Shown here: positions 26,943 through 34,785 of the stretch, piece after piece
How positions within the stretch are numbered: position 1 is the first letter of the stretch
How the letters are laid out: each line of letters begins with the position of its first letter
Assembly: GCF_001623525.1 (NCBI RefSeq)
Contig: NZ_CP015225.1
Location: 434,001 to 498,000, forward strand
Direction of reading: 5' to 3'
From: Pseudomonas fluorescens
GTDB taxonomy: Bacteria; Pseudomonadota; Gammaproteobacteria; Pseudomonadales; Pseudomonadaceae
DNA length: 64,000 bases
The notes under the pieces: generated by a model
Told to the model about the DNA's origin: nothing
Database searches by the model: none
Seen by the model: the letters and a program-made list of their open reading frames with translations, nothing else
Program-made: the position numbers and the translations under genes

Positions 26943-27851
26943 TCATTCTTGGGCGGACGGATTGGCGCGAGCCAGGGCGATGAATGCCTTGACCGCGGCA
27001 GAGGGGTTGCGACGGTTCGGGTAGTACAGGCAAAGCTTGTCCCTGGGCGGTGTCCAATCTTCCAACACTCGCTCGAACTGTCCGGCCTGGATTTCATCCT
27101 GAACGTCCTGCTCCATGAAAAAGCCGAGCCCCATGCTTTCCTGCACCACTGCCTTGACGACGCTCGGTTCATCGAGCGTGAGCGGGCCGCTCACATCGAG
27201 CCTGGTCACTTCCCCATCGCGCTCGAAATGCCAAGGAAAAATCGCCCCATTCGGCAAACGAACACGCAGGCACCGATGGTTGAGCAGATCAGGCGGCGTC
27301 CGTGGCCTACCGTATTGCTCGAAGTACGCCGGTGTACCGACCACGGCATACCGCTGCGGCAGGCCGAGGGGGATCACGATCATATCGCTCGGTACGAGGC
27401 TCGCGGAACGGACGCCGAAATCGAAGCCGTCAGCGACGATATCCACCAGGCGGCCTTCGGTGACAAGGTCGATGTGTACCTTCGGATGATGCCGCAGGAA
27501 TTCCATCATCAACGGCAGCAGTGCCGCTCGAGCTGCGCTGGCGAACGCATTGATGCGCAGCGTGCCCGAAGGACCGGCATTGTGAGATCGCACCGCGTCG
27601 AGCGCAGTACGCAAATCCTGCAGGGCCGGCCCCACCTGCTCCAGAAAGATCCTGCCCGCTTCGGTAACGGCCACGCTACGCGTCGTACGATTGAACAACC
27701 GCGTTTCGAGGCTCGCTTCCAGCTTGGCGATGGTGCTGCTTAGCGCGGTGGTCGAGACATTGAGATCGATGGCGGCTTGTCGGAACGAAGCCCTGCGGGC
27801 AACCGCTAGGACAGCGTCCAGCTCGCTCAGGCCTAGACGAGTATCTGACAT
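26943..27851 (-). CDS. LysR family transcriptional regulator
   Basis: Regulator of 302 residues of the AaeR/CrgA-like LysR subgroup: helix-turn-helix [20 protein letters not shown] and [19 protein letters not shown], then an effector domain with [18 protein letters not shown]. It is divergent from the NTF2-like/SDR gene pair with 105 bases between, and probably controls it. Confidence 0.88.
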   Translation of the reverse strand: MSDTRLGLSELDAVLAVARRASFRQAAIDLNVSTTALSSTIAKLEASLETRLFNRTTRSVAVTEAGRIFLEQVGPALQDLRTALDAVRSHNAGPSGTLRINAFASAARAALLPLMMEFLRHHPKVHIDLVTEGRLVDIVADGFDFGVRSASLVPSDMIVIPLGLPQRYAVVGTPAYFEQYGRPRTPPDLLNHRCLRVRLPNGAIFPWHFERDGEVTRLDVSGPLTLDEPSVVKAVVQESMGLGFFMEQDVQDEIQAGQFERVLEDWTPPRDKLCLYYPNRRNPSAAVKAFIALARANPSAQE

Positions 27852-27956
27852 GAATTATCCTGGATTTTGGGATAGGCCATAAAGTTTATCCCAGTTGAGC
27901 AAACTATCGGTCAGGTAGCAAGATCGCTCCCAGCAATCCATCCAGGAGACCGGCCA

Positions 27957-28289
27957 ATGAGCCTTCAGCTTCCCGACGTCGTTGAGACGTACTTCAATAT
28001 CAGCAATGGCGGCGACGTATCACAGCTTGCGAGCTGCTTCTGCCCACAGGCCACGGTGTTCGATGAAAACCAGACGCATGAGGGCATTCAGGCCATCGAA
28101 GCTTGGCAACAGGAGGTCCGGCGGACGTTCTCCTTTGACGTTCAACCTTTGCAGGCGCTGCTGGGGGAGGGCAAGTTGACTGTCATCGCACGGCTTACTG
28201 GCGATTTTCCTGGTGGCCCGGTTCATCTGAGTCACGTCTTCACTCTGGAGGGCGATCGAATAGGTGCTCTGGAGATCACGCCATGCTGA
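27957..28289 (+). CDS. NTF2-like (SnoaL-type) domain protein
   Basis: Protein of 110 residues with the NTF2/SnoaL cone fold pattern: [20 protein letters not shown], then [20 protein letters not shown]. Such proteins are small isomerases or hydrolases, or have no enzyme activity. Its last seven bases overlap the start of the SDR gene, so the two are translated together. Confidence 0.8.
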   Translation: MSLQLPDVVETYFNISNGGDVSQLASCFCPQATVFDENQTHEGIQAIEAWQQEVRRTFSFDVQPLQALLGEGKLTVIARLTGDFPGGPVHLSHVFTLEGDRIGALEITPC

Positions 28290-29059
28290 ACCTTGGCTTG
28301 AGTGGTAAGCGAGTCCTCGTCACCGGAGGCACCAAAGGCATCGGGAAGGCTGTAGTCGAGCTGTTCCTGGCGGAGGGCGCGCAGGTGCTTACCTCCGCTC
28401 GGAAGGCAAGCGGTACGCTGTCGGATAACCTCTTGGTCCAGGCCGATCTTTCGACCCGGGAAGGCTGTGATGCGGTCGTCGCCGCGACCAGGCAGCGATT
28501 GGGCAGTGTGGACATCATTGTCCACGTCCTGGGTGGTTCCTCGGCACCCGGCGGCGGCTTCGCGGCACTGGACGAAGAGCAGTGGCAACGTGAGCTCAAT
28601 CTGAATCTGTTTCCGGCCGTGCGTCTGGATCGCGCCTTGCTACCGGATATGCTGGAGCGAAAGGAAGGGGTCATCCTCCACGTGACCTCCATCCAGAGTC
28701 GGCTGCCGCTGCCGGAAGCTACGACAGCCTACGCAGCGGCCAAGGCTGCGCTTTCGACTTACAGCAAGAGCCTATCGAAAGAGGTTTCGCCCAAGGGCGT
28801 CCGTGTTGTCCGGGTTTCGCCGGGCTGGGTGGAAACCGAAGCCTCGGTCGCCTTGGCCGAGCGACTCGCGCAGGAAGCCGGTACTGACTATCAAGGCGGC
28901 AAGCAGATCATCATGCAAGCCCTGGGAGGCATCCCGCTCGGGCGCCCCTCGTCCCCGTCAGAGGTGGCCGACCTGATTGGCTTTCTGGCTTCGCCGCGAG
29001 CTTCATCTATCACGGGAAGTGAGTTTGTGATCGACGGCGGAACGGTGCCGACGGCCTAG
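28283..29059 (+). CDS. SDR family oxidoreductase
   Basis: Short-chain dehydrogenase of 258 residues. Cofactor loop TGGTKGIG (14-21), Arg40 after the second strand (NADP preference), HVLGGSS in place of NNAG, and catalytic Ser136, Tyr150 and Lys154 are seen. It overlaps the NTF2-like gene and is under the divergent LysR regulator. The unusual LGGSS motif groups it with the SDRs often found in such two-gene LysR-flanked sets; substrate unknown. Confidence 0.85.
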   Translation: MLNLGLSGKRVLVTGGTKGIGKAVVELFLAEGAQVLTSARKASGTLSDNLLVQADLSTREGCDAVVAATRQRLGSVDIIVHVLGGSSAPGGGFAALDEEQWQRELNLNLFPAVRLDRALLPDMLERKEGVILHVTSIQSRLPLPEATTAYAAAKAALSTYSKSLSKEVSPKGVRVVRVSPGWVETEASVALAERLAQEAGTDYQGGKQIIMQALGGIPLGRPSSPSEVADLIGFLASPRASSITGSEFVIDGGTVPTA

Positions 29060-29384
29060 GCGGTTGTTTCGGCCGAGACATTACGATGCATCCCGGCGCT
29101 GAGCGAGGACGCAGGAACCAGTCAAAGTGTTTTGTGATCAACGGGCTCACGATAAAGACAATGAGGCTTACGGTGATCGGCGTTAGAACCAGTGTTCGAT
29201 GCCACACAGCCCAATTGTCGGCCAGCGGACTCAATGCGTAGAGCAGGAGCGTCACGATGGGGTAAACGAATACAGTCATGACGATTGCCATTCTGATTCT
29301 GGAGGGTCTGATCGGAACGAAGACGGGGCCGTCGTTTGCCTTCAGTCTCTTTGAGTTGCAGTTTATGGCCTTGGGCGTGTTCAA
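29010..29384 (-). CDS. Small membrane protein, two helices
   Basis: Protein of 124 residues with two hydrophobic helices ([20 protein letters not shown] and [18 protein letters not shown]). The layout resembles the membrane part of DUF2798-like or antibiotic-monooxygenase-linked proteins. Its 3' end overlaps the SDR gene's end by 50 bases on the opposite strand, so the C-terminal 17 residues may not be conserved. Moderate support only. Confidence 0.5.
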   Translation of the reverse strand: MNTPKAINCNSKRLKANDGPVFVPIRPSRIRMAIVMTVFVYPIVTLLLYALSPLADNWAVWHRTLVLTPITVSLIVFIVSPLITKHFDWFLRPRSAPGCIVMSRPKQPPRPSAPFRRRSQTHFP

Positions 29385-29396
29385 ATCACTGGCCTC

Positions 29397-30008
29397 TCAG
29401 TAGTCGGCGCTCGTCCGCTGGCGAAACTTCTTGTACCAGGCGTCAAGGCGCGGGTGAGCGGAGCCGAAAGGGTGGTCGAATCTCTCCCGGCATGTTTGAA
29501 AAATTGAAAATACCGTGCAATCCACGATCGAAGGCTTGTCTCCTGCCAGGAACTCGTTATCTCCGATCGTCGTCTCCAGGACATCCAGTATTTCGGTGAC
29601 GTACCCAAAGAGCTTTTCAGCAACCTCCGGTGACGGGGACGGCTCCTTGGCAGGAAAGGATGGGGTCACGTTCCACAGCCAAAGCTGAGCCCGGACTACC
29701 AGATCAGTGCCCAGGCGTTCAAGCGACCGTATCTTTGATCGAGAAATGGCGTCCGTCCCAATCATCGGCGTGTCGGGATACAGCTCCTCCAGATATTCGA
29801 CGATGGCGGCGGAGTCGGTGATGGGCACACCTTCATCGGTGAGGAGTGTCGGGGCTCGTCCGCTGGGATTGATTGCGAGGTATTCGCGCGACTTGTGCTC
29901 TCCGCCGGCGTAATCAAGTTCATATCGCGGAACGTCAATCCCCTTTTCGCTCAGGTAGATGATAACGCGCCGCGGATTCGTGCCCTTTTGAAATTGGTAG
30001 AGGAGCAT
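29397..30008 (-). CDS. Glutathione S-transferase family protein
   Basis: Protein of 203 residues. The N-terminal thioredoxin-like half (NPRRVIIYLSEKGIDVPRYE, NPSGRAPTLLTDEGVPITDS with the glutathione-binding cis-Pro and Asp-Ser) is followed by an all-helical half. The ATG at 30008 has GGGAGG nine bases upstream; an in-frame TTG three codons before it is too close to that site. Divergent from the MmyB-type regulator gene. Confidence 0.87.
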   Translation of the reverse strand: MLLYQFQKGTNPRRVIIYLSEKGIDVPRYELDYAGGEHKSREYLAINPSGRAPTLLTDEGVPITDSAAIVEYLEELYPDTPMIGTDAISRSKIRSLERLGTDLVVRAQLWLWNVTPSFPAKEPSPSPEVAEKLFGYVTEILDVLETTIGDNEFLAGDKPSIVDCTVFSIFQTCRERFDHPFGSAHPRLDAWYKKFRQRTSADY

Positions 30009-30128
30009 ACGATCCAACCTCCCGAGTTTGACATTCGATCACTTCGTGCCCCAGAGATTACCCGCAATACATCCTGTTACAATGGGGCATTTATGCTGTT
30101 ACTAAAGTGATGCTTTAGGAGGTGTGAA

Positions 30129-30920
30129 GTGACGTCTGATCGATTAACGCGTGTGCCGGCCAGACAGGCGCTTGCGGACTTCATCCGCCAATGTCGCGAG
30201 CGCACGTCTCCAGAATCGCTTGGCCTACCGCAGGGGCGCCGCCGTCGAACCAGGGGCCTGCGTCGTGAAGAAGTCGCCGCGTTGGCGGGTGTCGGCTTGA
30301 CCTGGTACACCTGGTTTGAGCAGGGACGCGACATCGCGGTATCGGACGACTTCCTCCAGCGATTGGCGCGAGGGCTTCGGCTCGACCGAGCCGAACGGGA
30401 GCACCTTTTTGCCCTGGCCGGCCGTGAGACATTTGCGGATGGGGCTGAAAGTGCTGAGCTTCCTCAGTCGCTCGTAAGGATGATCAATGCTCTCGATCAA
30501 GCCGCCTACATAATGGACAGCTCTTGGGATGTACTGGCCCATAACGAAGCGGCAAGGATCCTGTTTGAAGACTTCGCATTGCCGCGACCGAATATGATCC
30601 GCATCGTTTTCTTTTCCGACCACTACCGGCAAAAGATTCAAGACTGGCAGTTCGCCGCGAGGCTTGTCCTGCTCAAGGCGCGCCATGACTATCTGACGGG
30701 AGGGAAGAGCCCGATCCTAAAGTCCATCCTCAACGAGGTTCTTCAAGCCGTCCCACAAACGATGGAATGGTGGGATGACCCCGAAATCCTCCCCATCGGC
30801 GATACGGACATTACGCTGCGTGATGCACAGGGCCGTTGGCGAAGTTATCGCATCAATATCCTTGTCTCCAAGGACAGGCCCGGACTTCGCATCGCCTTCT
30901 ACGATGAAAACGTAGCTTAG
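30129..30920 (+). CDS. Helix-turn-helix regulator with MmyB-like ligand-binding domain
   Basis: Protein of 263 residues. An Xre-type helix-turn-helix (RRTRGLRREEVAALAGVGLT, WYTWFEQGRD) is followed by a PAS-like MmyB domain (AAYIMDSSWDVLAHNEAARI and so on), the layout of regulators that sit beside small oxidoreductase genes and sense fatty-acid-like ligands. GTG start with AGGAGG seven bases upstream. Probably controls the divergent GST gene. Confidence 0.86.
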   Translation: MTSDRLTRVPARQALADFIRQCRERTSPESLGLPQGRRRRTRGLRREEVAALAGVGLTWYTWFEQGRDIAVSDDFLQRLARGLRLDRAEREHLFALAGRETFADGAESAELPQSLVRMINALDQAAYIMDSSWDVLAHNEAARILFEDFALPRPNMIRIVFFSDHYRQKIQDWQFAARLVLLKARHDYLTGGKSPILKSILNEVLQAVPQTMEWWDDPEILPIGDTDITLRDAQGRWRSYRINILVSKDRPGLRIAFYDENVA

Positions 30921-31082
30921 AGTGGAATGTACCGAACGGATCCCCTCTTTGAGCGAAGAGGTTCGCCACGGCTTCAGGGCCGCCCTCGCCAAGCTCACCA
31001 TCATCACAAGAAGCGAGGACTCTGATAGCGCCTTAGACCGCTCGGGATGCGGCCCAAGGCAAGGAATAACCAGGTTTGCGTT

Positions 31083-33068
31083 CTACACCCATAAATCAGC
31101 CACTCCGACCAACTGAAAGACCTCCTCTGCCGGGGGCTCGGCGAAGATGATGTCCAAGTCACGGTAACCGGAGTGGTCCCCGACCAAGCTCAACTCGAAT
31201 CGAGCCCCATCGGCGTCGGCTTCATAGCTCTTCAAGTAAGTCAGGTTCTTGGTTTCATTGAAAACCACGTCCAGCGTGCCGTTGTAGCCATTTCCCAGCC
31301 GGGTAAAGCCCAAGGCGGACAAATCGATGGTGTCTTCACCCACGGTGTAGTCAACCAGGCGATCAGTGTGGTTTTCGGTGGCGGTACGGTAGCTGTCGCT
31401 CAGTACGTCGAAGCGGAACACATCGTTGTTGCCGCCACCCGTCAATAGGTCCCGGCCCTCTGCGCCAACCAATACATCATTGCCTAGCGCTCCATAAAGG
31501 CGATCATCGCCCGCGAATCCTTCGATGATTTCGCCGCGAGCGTTGCCTTGTAAACGATCGGCCTCTTCGGTGCCCATCAGCCTGGCTGGCTGAAACAGGA
31601 GGTTGGTTTCATTCAGCGCTTGGCTCAAGTCACCGTCGAAGACCACTTCGAAGCGTTCCCCATCCGCGTTGGCATCGAAACTCTTGAGGTAGGTCCGCGT
31701 CCCGCTTTCATTGACTCGAATCGCCAGCGTTCCGTCATGTCCATTGCCCAGCCCGAGGAAGCCCAGGGAGGCGAGGTCGATCGTATCGGTGGTGGGGTCG
31801 AAGTCGGTGATGCGGTCGCTATGGGCCGCGGTTGCGGTTCGGTAACTGTCTGTGACTGACTGGTAGCGGAACGTATCGGCCCCGGCACCGCCCGTCAGCA
31901 GGTCACGACCTTGCTGGCCATCGAGCAGATCGTCACCGGCCCCGCCGAAGATCGCATCGTCGAACGAGGCGGTACCGAGCAAGAAGTCATCATCGCGGCC
32001 ACCGTCAAGGTGGTAATAGCCGTCGTCGGGATTGCCAAAGCTGTGGTCCAGGCTGCCGTCGGGGTTCAACTGGACCAGGGCGGCCAGATAGCCGTCCGCG
32101 CTGGTACCTTGGCTTCCGCCAATCAACAGCTTGCCGTCGGCCAGTACGACCATGTCGGCTACGGCGAAAGGCGCGCTTTGCGAGCCCCAACTTACCCGAC
32201 CCTGATTACCGAAACCGGTGTCGAGCGAGCCGTCGGCGTTGAGCCGGATGACGGTCGCCACGCCGCCCGAGGCGCCCGCCAGGAGGATTTTGCCGTCATC
32301 CTGGAGGACGAGGGCGTCTGCGTGAACATCCAGGGCCAGGCTGCCGCCGTTGGCAAAGCTGCTGTCCAGGGTACCGTCCTGGTTGAGGCGGGTCAGGGTA
32401 TCCTGCCCCGTGACCAATACCTTCCCGTCTCCCTGCAGCGAAACGTCGATCGTGCGGCTGGGTTGAATGCCGACGGACGCTGGCAGGTGCAGGATCCCGG
32501 CCTCTGCGAAAGACGAGACCAAGGCCCCCGTCGCGTCGAAGCGGGCGATATAGATCTCCCCAGAGGGATACGCGGCGCTGGCGAAAAAACTGCCGTCGCG
32601 TTGCACGGAGAACGACGCTTGCTGGCCTAGAGAGTCATTCCAGTAGAAAGGCACTGTCGCGGTGCCGCCATTCCCGAAACTCGTATCGAGGCTGCCGTCA
32701 GCCAAGGTACGGCTTACGCCCGACACCCAGGTGTCGCCTACTTTCACGTATTGCGCCACCAGGTAACCCCCTCCCGGCTGCACCGCGGCATTACCGCCGT
32801 CCTCGATATCGAGCGCCACAGGCAGGAGGGATTTACCGTCGCCACTGAAGTGGCGGTCCAGGCTACCGTTGGCATTGAACCGGACCAGGCTGCCGGTGAA
32901 GCCTGAATCCTCTTCGCCGCCGAGTCCCAGGCGACTATAAGCGCCAAGCCAGATAGCACCGTCCGGATCGACCGTGATACCGCCGATTTTGTCCGAGCCC
33001 CACAAGGACGTGGCGACCATGCCTGTGTTCCCCACAGCTGAAGCGGCGGGCGAAATGCTCTGATTCAT
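31083..33068 (-). CDS. Secreted delta-60 repeat / RTX calcium-binding protein
   Basis: Protein of 661 residues without a classical signal peptide. The first half has delta-60-type repeats (LNADGSLDTGFGNQGR, LNPDGSLDHSFGN and kin), about six copies forming a propeller-like fold. The second half has two RTX blocks (GGAGDDLLDGQQGRDLLTGG, GALGNDVLVGAEGRDLLTGG), each followed by a serralysin-C-type segment (DRITDFDPTTDTIDLASLGF). RTX proteins leave by a type I secretion system; none is in the window. The second ATG (33068) is chosen because GGAGG is seven bases upstream. Divergent from the iron-sensing sigma factor. Confidence 0.83.
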   Translation of the reverse strand: MNQSISPAASAVGNTGMVATSLWGSDKIGGITVDPDGAIWLGAYSRLGLGGEEDSGFTGSLVRFNANGSLDRHFSGDGKSLLPVALDIEDGGNAAVQPGGGYLVAQYVKVGDTWVSGVSRTLADGSLDTSFGNGGTATVPFYWNDSLGQQASFSVQRDGSFFASAAYPSGEIYIARFDATGALVSSFAEAGILHLPASVGIQPSRTIDVSLQGDGKVLVTGQDTLTRLNQDGTLDSSFANGGSLALDVHADALVLQDDGKILLAGASGGVATVIRLNADGSLDTGFGNQGRVSWGSQSAPFAVADMVVLADGKLLIGGSQGTSADGYLAALVQLNPDGSLDHSFGNPDDGYYHLDGGRDDDFLLGTASFDDAIFGGAGDDLLDGQQGRDLLTGGAGADTFRYQSVTDSYRTATAAHSDRITDFDPTTDTIDLASLGFLGLGNGHDGTLAIRVNESGTRTYLKSFDANADGERFEVVFDGDLSQALNETNLLFQPARLMGTEEADRLQGNARGEIIEGFAGDDRLYGALGNDVLVGAEGRDLLTGGGNNDVFRFDVLSDSYRTATENHTDRLVDYTVGEDTIDLSALGFTRLGNGYNGTLDVVFNETKNLTYLKSYEADADGARFELSLVGDHSGYRDLDIIFAEPPAEEVFQLVGVADLWV

Positions 33069-33172
33069 GTCCATGCCTCCGATAGCTATTCCGTCGCCAA
33101 AAACAATAGACAGGGTTCAGTCTGGTTGCCAGCAGCGGCGAGGATGTGGTCTTTCGCAGATGTCTCACTAAT

Positions 33173-33187
33173 TGAAAGTCATTATCA
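33173..33187 (+). promoter_or_regulatory. Fur-box-like site upstream of the ECF sigma gene
   Basis: TGAAAGTCATTATCA matches the 7-1-7 Fur consensus TGATAATNATTATCA at 12 of 14 defined positions. It lies about 43 bases before the GTG start of the FecI-type gene, where Fur repression of iron-starvation sigma factors normally acts. Confidence 0.7.
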
Positions 33188-33229
33188 TTTGATATATTCT
33201 CGCGATTCTTCCTCGCTTGAGTCGCTTGC

Positions 33230-33736
33230 GTGTCCAGGCCATCCGATCCTCATTCCACCGACGGCCAGTTCGAGAGCCATTCGAGCGAGCTGCTGCACTT
33301 CCTCACACGGCAGGTGAAGTGCGCAGAACTGGCGGCCGACCTGCGCCAGGAGACTTGGCTGCGCTTTCGCAGGCGCGAATCCGGGCAGGAGATCGGCAAC
33401 CTTCGTGCGTTCCTCTATCGCATCGCGCGCAACCTGATCATCGACTACCGCCGTCAGCAAAAATCCCGCCCCGTCGAGGAGGAGCTATCCATCGAATTGG
33501 TCAGTGCCCAGCCGGGTCCGGAGCGAGCGGCAAGCGACGCCCAGCGCCTGGAGCGACTGCAGCGCGTGGTCCAGGATTTGCCACCGCACCTGCGCCAGGC
33601 GTTGTTTTGGAATCGCCTGGACGGGCTGACCCAGCGTGAGATCGGCGAGCGCCTGGGTGTCTCGGAAAGCATGGCCGGACGCTATATCCTGAAGGCCCTC
33701 GAACACTGCCAGCAGCAGATGGACCCGCAGCCGTGA
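33230..33736 (+). CDS. FecI-type ECF sigma factor
   Basis: Sigma factor of 168 residues with region 2 (RQETWLRFRRRESGQEIGNL, RAFLYRIARNLIIDYRRQQ) and region 4 (LPPHLRQALFWNRLDGLTQR, IGERLGVSESMAGRYILKAL). It starts at GTG. With the FecR-type gene (overlap of four bases, GTGA) and the TonB receptor it makes a full cell-surface signalling set. A Fur-box-like site precedes it. Confidence 0.88.
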   Translation: MSRPSDPHSTDGQFESHSSELLHFLTRQVKCAELAADLRQETWLRFRRRESGQEIGNLRAFLYRIARNLIIDYRRQQKSRPVEEELSIELVSAQPGPERAASDAQRLERLQRVVQDLPPHLRQALFWNRLDGLTQREIGERLGVSESMAGRYILKALEHCQQQMDPQP

Positions 33737-34656
33737 CTCATCCTTCGCTTCTCGACCAGGCCCGACAATGGCAGGTGCTGCTGCATTCTGGCCGCGCCAC
33801 CGCTGCCGATCGCGCTGCCGCGCAGGCCTGGCGCCAGGCGGCGCCCGAACACGAGCAGGCGTTGCGGGAGGTGGAAGGGCTGTGGTCGTTGCTCGGCCAG
33901 ATAGAACGTCCGGCCGAGCAGCCCCAGGTGCGCGTGCTGCGTCGTCGTCGACTGTGGGCGGCTCCACTGGCCTGCGCCGCGATGCTGTTGCTCGCCCTGT
34001 GGCTACCGCGCGGCACCTGGATTGGCCTGTATGCCGACATCAGCACCCAACCGGGGGAGGTGCGCGAGGTGCGTTTGGCCGATGGTTCGCTGTTGACCCT
34101 CAACGGCGATTCGGCGCTGGACTGGCAGTTTATCGACGGTCGCCGCGAGGTCAGGCTGTACCGCGGCGAGGCGGATTTCCAGGTCGCCCATGACCCGGCT
34201 CGACCGTTCACTGTCAGGGCCGGCGAGGCGCGCATCCGCGTCACTGGCACGCGCTTCGATGTGCGTCTGGAGGAGGGCGGTGTCGACCTCGCGGTAAGCG
34301 AGGGCCGCGTGTTGGCCTCCAGCGAGGGAAGCGAACCGCTGCCCGTGGTCGGCGGGCAGCAGGTGCAGTGGCGCGGCGGGGCGCTGCAGGCGCCGCAGGC
34401 ACTGGATGCGCGCCAGCGCTTGAGCTGGCAGCGCGGCAAGCTGGTGTTCCGCGACCAGCCGCTGGAGCAAGTGTTCGCCGAGCTTGAGCGCAGCCAGTCT
34501 GCGCGAGTGCTGTTTGTCGACGAAGCCGCTCGCCGGCTACAGGTGACCGGCGTGTTCGCCCTTGACGACCCACAGGCGGTGTTGAGCGCTGTGGAAACCA
34601 CCTTGCCTGTGCGTCTGGTGCGCCTGCCGGGGTTGATCCTGGTCACGTCCCGCTGA
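33733..34656 (+). CDS. FecR-type anti-sigma/sigma regulator
   Basis: Inner-membrane protein of 307 residues: cytoplasmic N-terminal DUF4880 part with ARQWQVLLHSGRATAADRAA, one membrane helix (about 78-92), a periplasmic FecR domain (VREVRLADGSLLTLNGDSAL and RVTGTRFDVR) and a C-terminal secretin/STN-like end (QPLEQVFAELERSQSARVLF). It passes the receptor signal to the sigma factor. GTG start overlapping the sigma gene's stop by four bases. Confidence 0.88.
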   Translation: MTHPSLLDQARQWQVLLHSGRATAADRAAAQAWRQAAPEHEQALREVEGLWSLLGQIERPAEQPQVRVLRRRRLWAAPLACAAMLLLALWLPRGTWIGLYADISTQPGEVREVRLADGSLLTLNGDSALDWQFIDGRREVRLYRGEADFQVAHDPARPFTVRAGEARIRVTGTRFDVRLEEGGVDLAVSEGRVLASSEGSEPLPVVGGQQVQWRGGALQAPQALDARQRLSWQRGKLVFRDQPLEQVFAELERSQSARVLFVDEAARRLQVTGVFALDDPQAVLSAVETTLPVRLVRLPGLILVTSR

Positions 34657-34698
34657 GCCCCGCGCCGCGCCTGTACCTTCAAAAAAAGAAAATATTTA

Positions 34699-34728
34699 GG
34701 CGGCGATGGTTCAGAAATCATCGCCGCC
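34699..34728 (+). terminator. Hairpin between fecR-like and receptor genes
   Basis: A perfect 10-bp stem GGCGGCGATG / CATCGCCGCC with a 10-base loop follows the FecR-like gene. Only TT follows it, so it may slow rather than end transcription and let sigma-dependent transcription of the receptor be set apart. Confidence 0.5.
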
Positions 34729-34785
34729 TTCGTCTTCCGTTCCTGCAAATGCGACTTCTTCGTATTGAAAGCCAAGGACATCAGC

